In this document: positions 57,851 to 64,000 of the stretch, one piece after another
How the letters are laid out: the number at the start of each line of letters is the position of its first letter
Position numbering within the stretch: position 1 is the stretch's first letter
Source: Zygnema cylindricum
Taxonomy: Eukaryota; Streptophyta; Zygnematophyceae; Zygnematales; Zygnemataceae
Assembly: GCA_037447655.1 (NCBI GenBank)
Contig: JBBHKE010000216.1
Coordinates: 149,001-213,000 of the forward strand
Length of the DNA stretch: 64,000 nucleotides
Direction of reading: 5' to 3'
Notes under the pieces: model-generated
What the model was told of the DNA's origin: nothing
The model's database searches: none
Seen by the model: the letters and a program-made list of their open reading frames with translations, nothing else
Made by a program: the position numbers and the translations under genes

Positions 57851-58056
57851 CAGAGGTCTCAATCGCATCCGTACCTGATCCATACCCGGCCGGCCGCGTC
57901 GGATCCGGAACGGATTCGGGTGCCAAATTTTGGGTGCCGGCCGGATTCGGCCGGGTGATTCAATAAAAAAAAAAAAAACGGGTACGGCCGGGTATGCCCG
58001 GTAAAAAAAAAAAAAGTGGATTCGGATTGTTGAAAAATTGACTTTTGTGACCTCTG
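57851..58056. mobile_element. hAT-like MITE, CAGAGGTCGCAAA family, short copy
   Basis: CAGAGGTCTCAAT and TTTTGTGACCTCTG are the termini. GCTCTTGA (57843-57850) and GCTCTGGA (58057-58064) are an 8-bp duplication with one change. 206 bp, with internal CCGGCCGG palindromes. Confidence 0.82.
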
Positions 58057-58064
58057 GCTCTGGA

Positions 58065-59464
58065 TACACAAGACTAGTTTTTTTTTGACCCGAAGGAGCC
58101 CAACCCTTACGGTAATAAAACGCCAATTTAACGAAGGGCCCTTCGTTAAGTCTAGAAACAAAAAAGACTGCATACGACAGGCTTAACGAAGGGCGCTTCA
58201 CTGCTATGGCGATTTACCCTTAAATAATCAACGGCCGATATTGACGCAGATGTTTTTGCTTGGAAGAGCTTGTCCTCGTTAACTCAGACAAAAATTACCA
58301 ATTCTTGACATATATCAGAAAACAGTTACTCATAGGGCAATTTTTATCACATGGACTGTGAATTTTATTGCAAAATTTGCAATGGGCAAACCATCCGGGT
58401 ACTAAGTGGTGAAACTACAAAAAAAACAATTGAAGACTACAAGAGTCGAAAGAAAAATAGGCAAAGCCGTAGAGAAAAAAAAGACAAGACATTATGCTTA
58501 TGGGTCAAAAGGTCTCTGAAGAACTACGAGCCACAAACTCCATCAGCAATCATGAGTGTTGTCGATCTCCCATTGGCTTAAATGCCGCACGTATGCATGC
58601 CATTGTTTCTTATGCAGCATCACCCAAAGTCGACAAAGTCATCACCCAAAGCCTGCAATGAGCTCCTCGAACCAACGTAGATCATATTTGTTAAAAAATT
58701 AGAAACACACTCCTGAAGACGAAGACGACTCTGTTCAATACAAATACATACAGGAAAAAAAAAATCTTTACATAAGTATGGGAGAACCCCAGAGCCAGAA
58801 TCACATTCTCCTCTCTTAAAATGTGGACTCATCAAAAAGTCGTAATGCATCTAGGAGTTTTTCCGGTAATGTTGGCAAACTCTGCAAAGGAGTAAAAGCA
58901 CTCTTGTCCATGTTTTCCGAGGTCAATAAAGGAAAGGCTCACAAGCCCTTGCAGTCTTTAAATACCTCGTTTTCATCCTAAACTATCCTAAACTACAGTA
59001 TCCAAATAATGAAGTGATCACAAAATTACAAGTGATTCGAATTTGGAGACTGATAATCATCTCAGCCTCAACATTTCTTCTGCTGAACCCTATGGCTTAT
59101 TGCCGCCCAAGACCTATGTCATTTTCCCTTCTCTTCTTCTTTGCCGTTTCTTTTCTTTTCTTTGTTTTATGTTTGTGTCCAGCTCATTGGACAGGCCAAA
59201 ATTGCAATTCTTGGGATTTGTTGACTTTGGTACAAAAACTTAAATACAAGAACAATGAGCGACAGTCACAAAAACACCACTCCATTCTCCAAGACGAGCT
59301 GTCTCAGATCGTGCTTATCTACTATCAACACACCTGACAGAACAGAACCTCTGTCTGTATCTCCCTTATTGAGTTGTACATCCGGGGGCTTAAACATTTA
59401 TCCATATCATGGAACACGACACTTTCCGTTCAAATGTACCTTTCCTCAAGTTGTCCCCCTTCGT
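58065..59464. other. 3' flank and probable 3' UTR of the TCX gene, with a perfect palindrome
   Basis: A 22-bp perfect palindrome centred on GGGCCC (58128-58149, arms TTAACGAAGGG) and a further half-copy at about 58180 occur here. DNA from about 58850 to 59464 directly follows the TCX stop on the minus strand and probably holds its 3' UTR. A short plus frame at 58351-58581 has no recognised domain. Confidence 0.45.
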
Positions 59465-62400
59465 TCAAACACCTCCACCAAATGCTCTTTCAAGAGGACC
59501 CATTCCCACTCTTCCTGTTGAATCCTTCCAGTCTGAGTAACCTTTGACAGGTACTAATGGAGTTACAGTGGAACCCAAAGGACCTACTTGTACGTTTTGG
59601 CTTTCACTCCTCGAGTTGCCCACAGATGTTGGCAAAACTTGCAGAGAATCTTTTTGATTTCCATCCGTCGCGAATGTAGCCGCTGCTAGAACACATAACC
59701 AGGGAGAGAATGTGAGACCAAAAGAAACGAAAACAGCAAAAATTTTCTAATCTCAACATTTAAGCTATGAAACCACTACACCTTCCATGGCTATTAGAGT
59801 TGAAAACACTAATTCAATCGCAACTTTTTATGGCCGAAAATCATAAATGGTGTTATCAACATTCCCGCAGTCACACTAAATTGGTATTATACATTCTACG
59901 TTCACATTTACACTAACAATTCCTTTTTTGAAATAGGATGTGCGGTGTTCTAGTAGAATGGATTAATATTGGCCAGCTTTAAACTGTGCAGTCAGTGCTA
60001 ACGGGTACAAATCCAGCACCTTCAGTCATTTCTACTCTAGCCATAGCTATTCACATTGAAAATGATAATAGATAGACTTGGTCTGTGATAATAGTATGGA
60101 CAGCACTACTGGTGAGATCTTCTCCTGTGGCATTTGTTGGTTAGTCATTGCGTAATGTGAGCAGGGTTTCACACCAAGAACTGTACTGATACCCAAGAAA
60201 AACTAACAAGAACCATCATAAAGCAATAATTTAAAAAAAGACAAATCAACATTGAAAACGGCATTTATTATGAACTTTCAGCCTATAACTTTCCATCCAA
60301 GGTAAAACTACTCAAACAACCTAGAGAGAGTCTACCGTTTCAGCAGTAAGAACTGGAAGCAGTTTATAACAAGCAAAGTCTGATGAAAACTGCAAACTTG
60401 AAAAACTGCGAGGAGCACACTTGCTTTAAATTTAAAAATGAAAAAGTCGCTATTGGGTTTTTTTTTTTTAAATTGTTCGCCTAAAGATGAAAAGTACTTG
60501 ACGAGTGTTATTTGACGCAATGCAGCGACTATTATAATAAAAAGTGAGACAAAGCAAACAAATACAAGAATCTCTAAAAAAGACTCTATTTCAAGAACAT
60601 ACAATAACTTGACAGTGTCCTTACCTCGTTTCTGGCCCAGAGAGGCGATCTTTCTCAAGCAAAGGCTAAACTCTTCGAGAACAGCCCTCTCCTGTTTTGC
60701 GTACAATTCTGCTCCAAAATCACCATCAATTTTATACCTAGGATCCAATACGCCAGGAGACGAAGGATTTATAAATAAGTTGTCTTGTTCATCACACATA
60801 AGGGCCAACGTCCCAGGCGATAAAGGCCGACTATTCTCCTCGATTTCATCACTCCTCTCCTCTTGAAATTTTGCATCATCAGTCCTGTCATTTAACGGAT
60901 CCAGAGCATTTTCACTCAAACAAGTTCCCTCCACGGCCTGGTCTTTAGGTTCTGTTACTTTTCCCTCAATCTGACGCTCTTGTGTGTAAAGACCAGCTTC
61001 AACACCCTCTACCTTTTGATCAATAACTACAGAGTTTTCATTTCGTATTGCTCTCTGTTTTGGCATATAGTCTGATCCTGTTCCATGGTCTTCTCCACCA
61101 GATGATCTTGAAGGTGGTCCAAACTGCCGCCTTTCTTCTGAGAAAAAAAAAACAGCGCATTAAGTCAAATTCAAATCTACTACTGTATGTAGGCGGAAGT
61201 AAAAAAACCTAAGGTATAAAAGTCACAGCAGGTACATTCATGTTGTTTTTACCTGTACAAGAAGCAAAAGCTGCATAACTTTCCCAAACCTTTTTCAATT
61301 TTGTTTGTAACTATGTGAATTCATAGGAGTGATCAATCAAGCAAGTGTTTGGCCAAGAAAGGAAGATTGGATACTTGATATGTGAGAGTTTTCCATACCG
61401 CCAAAAAAACCACCAAATTAACAATATTATCTTAAAGCTGATGTAAGGTTCAAGCCTGCTGTTTGTCATTGGCTGTTCCATCTACGAGATAGATGATCCC
61501 TATCTAACAAAAAAAATCGAAGAGAATGCTTTTCCAAAGGATTGTCTAACAGCATCAAGAATGAATTGGTCGAATGCCACTCACTGACTAACTTAAATTA
61601 AGTTCTTAAGATCATTCAAAGTATATATCTGACTTACCAACAAACTCCCTTGCCAACTCTGTTGTTACTATAGCCAGCAGCTTGCAGAGCTCCTTAACAG
61701 CCTCAGGTTTCACCACTCCTGCTAGAAGAGATCTGCAACGAACCACATCCAAGCCAAACAAGAGTATTCCCATGCTTACAGATCCCCGAACAAAACCTAA
61801 ACGCCTCAGATAAATTTAATCCATAAAAGGCAACAATGCAAGAACTGGCAGCTAGGCCAGCTGGTTGTTGAACCTAATTCACAGAGCAGCAAGTCGCAAG
61901 AAGATACCACGGAATTGAGGGAAAGGAAGCCAGTGTCCTTCATTACTTTCAGCCATTCCCCAGAAACTCAACAGACAGGGGGTTCAATATTAATCCCCGC
62001 TTCATTTTAAGTCGGCATTAATGCTTTACATCCTTCACAGGTTGCCATGTGCTAAAAAACCAACCACAATGCTTTAGCATGAGTTATATTTGGGCATATA
62101 TATAAAGCAAATGAAACGAGTAAGAATTGATAAAAAATTAAACAACTTGATAAAAGATTAACAAACTACCACCGGTGATTCCAGTAGTAGGAGAGAAATG
62201 CACTCACTTCGTGCTTGGTGTTTGTGCTGCAGTTGGATTATTATAAATTGCTTGTTGGGAAACATGCTTTCCCGGAGGTAACAATGTTGTTAGACTTCGT
62301 CCCACATCTACTGGCTGCAAAGCAATAGAAATAGAAGATCTAAGAACATGGATAAAACACTGCATAATTTTCTTGAAATCAAACAGGCAAGTAAACTTTC

Positions 62401-63682
62401 AAATGAAAAAAAAAAAATCACAACTAATGGGTTTAAGTTTACTACACCACTGCATCAATTGTGCCAACACAGCATAATTTCAACAGATGTGTACTGGTTA
62501 GGGTAGTGCCACAGTGAAGTTGAACAGATAGGAACAATCTTCTTCATCTGACTTGCATTGTGCACAGCACATATAAAATCCCCATCACACTTAACGATTA
62601 TAGCAAATAAACTAATGTGCCTAGAAAGGAAACTTCCCTGGCATTCATTCAACTCGCCAGCAATAGCACAAGAATATAATTCTTTTTAATTCAAGGCTCC
62701 TCAGCAGAATAGCACTAGAAACTGGAAGCTACTAAGAGAGACGTGAAAACGACAACAATTTCACTATTTAACATCTATATCCAGCGCACAAGACTTGATT
62801 TCAGCCAGTTCTTACAAGGAAAGACTACAGTCTGATATAGGACAAGCAGGAATTGTCAAAACAAATCGAAACTCAAGGGTTCAAAACTCAAACCCAAAAG
62901 CAAATAGAAAATCAAGAGTTCAAAACCGAGACCCAAAAAGTCAACTTTGTGAAACATCAAGGTTCTGAAAAAATTATACCACGTGAGAAAAGAAAGTGAA
63001 TGCATTGACACTTTCCAATCATCAATTTCTGAACGCATGTGGAATCATAGTCATTCCCTTGAATTAACTTTGAAAGACAACATCCCATTTTTTTTTCTGA
63101 CATGTTGTCAAACTATCACGTAAAAGAGAAGTAATAATGTCCTACAATCAGCCCTCTGTTTAAAATTAAACAAACAATCTTACCACGAGGTGGGCAACCA
63201 CAAACAAAAGCACATCATAATGCAAGAACTTGACACTTTCGTACACCAAATTAAATGTTCGAAGTTGGACCATAACATTAGATGCCGAACAGTAGTAAAT
63301 GGCAGTGGCCCCGGCAATCAGAACTTACCACTGCATCTGACCCTTTCCCATTGGTTTGTAGCTTTTGAGTAAATGCTTCGCCTCTCTCCAAGACCCGAGG
63401 CTTCTTCGAAGGCGGTGGAGAAGGAGAGGAATATTGACCCATTAGAGCATTTGCAAGTCTTGGGGTTGACAAAGGTGGAAGCACCTCGGGATAAAACATG
63501 GCATGATCACGATCACGATCCCGATCTTTGCCTGTGTTGTCGTGGTTCTTGCAATCAATGCATTTACAATTTTCAGAGCACAATATGTTTGCTTGAAAGC
63601 ATTCACAATACTTCTTTAAGCACCCGGACTTCTTGCAATGACACCCTTTGTTATGCTTCCCCAACATACTGTCAGACGTATC
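59465..63682 (-). CDS. TCX5/6-like CXC-domain (TSO1/CPP) protein, 3' portion
   Basis: CPP proteins bind CHR-type promoter elements; the Arabidopsis TCX5/6 branch works in the plant DREAM complex, repressing cell-cycle genes. Five exons are seen on the minus strand: 63682-63329, 62314-62208, 61732-61638, 61137-60625 and 59685-59465 (stop TGA). All have GT-AG borders with matching phases, totalling 1290 nt (429 residues plus stop). The first starts in the second CXC domain ([32 protein letters not shown]) and has a basic PSKKPRV patch. Exon 3 gives [19 protein letters not shown] and exon 4 gives [17 protein letters not shown] and [14 protein letters not shown], both diagnostic of the TCX5/6 branch. 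The C-terminus is LERAFGGGV. The first CXC domain and the start lie beyond the right edge. DREAM membership is known for the family and inferred here. Confidence 0.93.
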
Positions 63683-64000
63683 CTGCATCCATATTTGAAA
63701 AACACGAAGAATCAATATTCAGGAATAGTCTAAATCCTGGCATTGACTGAAAGAAGGAAAAGCAAGAATGTGGGCTTAATTGACACGCTGATGTTCAAGA
63801 CTAAAAGGAATTAAATGGCATCCTGTAAACTTTAATCTTTGCCAACCAGCCATATCCTTCAGACATGCCGTATTTACTTCCAGTAAACAACAAACTCTGA
63901 TTCAAGGAGGCAAGCATTGGAATTTGTCCAAGTACCTTACCCTGGCACATTCGTGCAGAACAAAGATGCAAACTCAGCTGCACTGCAAATAAATCCCAGA
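63683..64000 (-). other. TCX upstream intron, possible further exon at the edge
   Basis: Intron sequence precedes the CXC exon (acceptor GGATGCAG at about 63683-63690). A short stretch near 63945-63985 between TTTGCAG and GGTAAGG could be another exon, but no frame there matches the first CXC domain convincingly. Confidence 0.4.

Noticed and set aside
58351-58581. Small zinc-binding protein on the plus strand
   Set aside because: A single CxxC and Lys-rich composition are not enough; there is no supporting context.
60332-60624. Extension of the TCX exon to the stop at 60332
   Set aside because: A GTAAGG donor at 60624 and an in-phase exon at 59685-59465 with protein-like sequence are a better model; the extension is hydrophobic intron sequence.
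63945-63985. Exon encoding part of the first CXC domain
   Set aside because: Splice-like borders exist, but no frame gives the Cys spacing of a CXC domain.

Overview
The window is nuclear DNA of a streptophyte, most likely a land plant. Two spliced genes with GT-AG introns sit at its edges, both on the minus strand: a cornichon-type ER cargo receptor (left) and a TCX5/6-type CXC-domain (TSO1/CPP) transcription factor (right). Between them lie about 55 kb of AT-rich DNA made largely of transposons and simple repeats. The lineage cannot be fixed from the sequence alone.

Layout. 1-3.6 kb: cornichon gene. 3.6-10.4 kb: intergenic DNA with several MITE families and a short non-LTR-type reverse transcriptase relic. 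10.9-15.7 kb: strand-asymmetric purine/pyrimidine tracts, a block with TGACGTCA motifs, and a long GC-rich coiled-coil reading frame. 16.9-25.5 kb: MITEs, PIF/Harbinger-like elements, and a GC-rich minisatellite with a higher-order period. 25.9-52.4 kb: a nested LTR-retrotransposon block. 52.6-58.1 kb: more MITEs, several with clean target-site duplications. 59.5 kb to the right edge: the TCX gene.

The LTR block can be read as a stratigraphy. Ty1/copia element B (minus strand, oldest) was hit by copia element A (plus strand, 34231-41800) within its integrase region, and by a Ty3/gypsy chromovirus G (minus) within its right LTR. Copia element D (46047-52381) then landed inside the G integrase and is flanked by a 5-bp duplication. 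A solo LTR of another family (38014-39102) lies inside A. A fourth copia copy, E (25879-29959), has lost most of pol but kept gag. All these elements carry stops or frameshifts.

The copia family itself is the most interesting system here. The inferred primer-binding site matches the anticodon arm of initiator tRNA-Met instead of its 3' end, as in Drosophila copia and yeast Ty5. That site lies inside the gag reading frame, which in D starts in the LTR. Every LTR also carries an antisense tRNA-Arg-like segment at a similar U3 position, and a shared GTAC-rich, CCAAT and TATA module. The chromovirus carries a 431-codon accessory reading frame downstream of its chromodomain.
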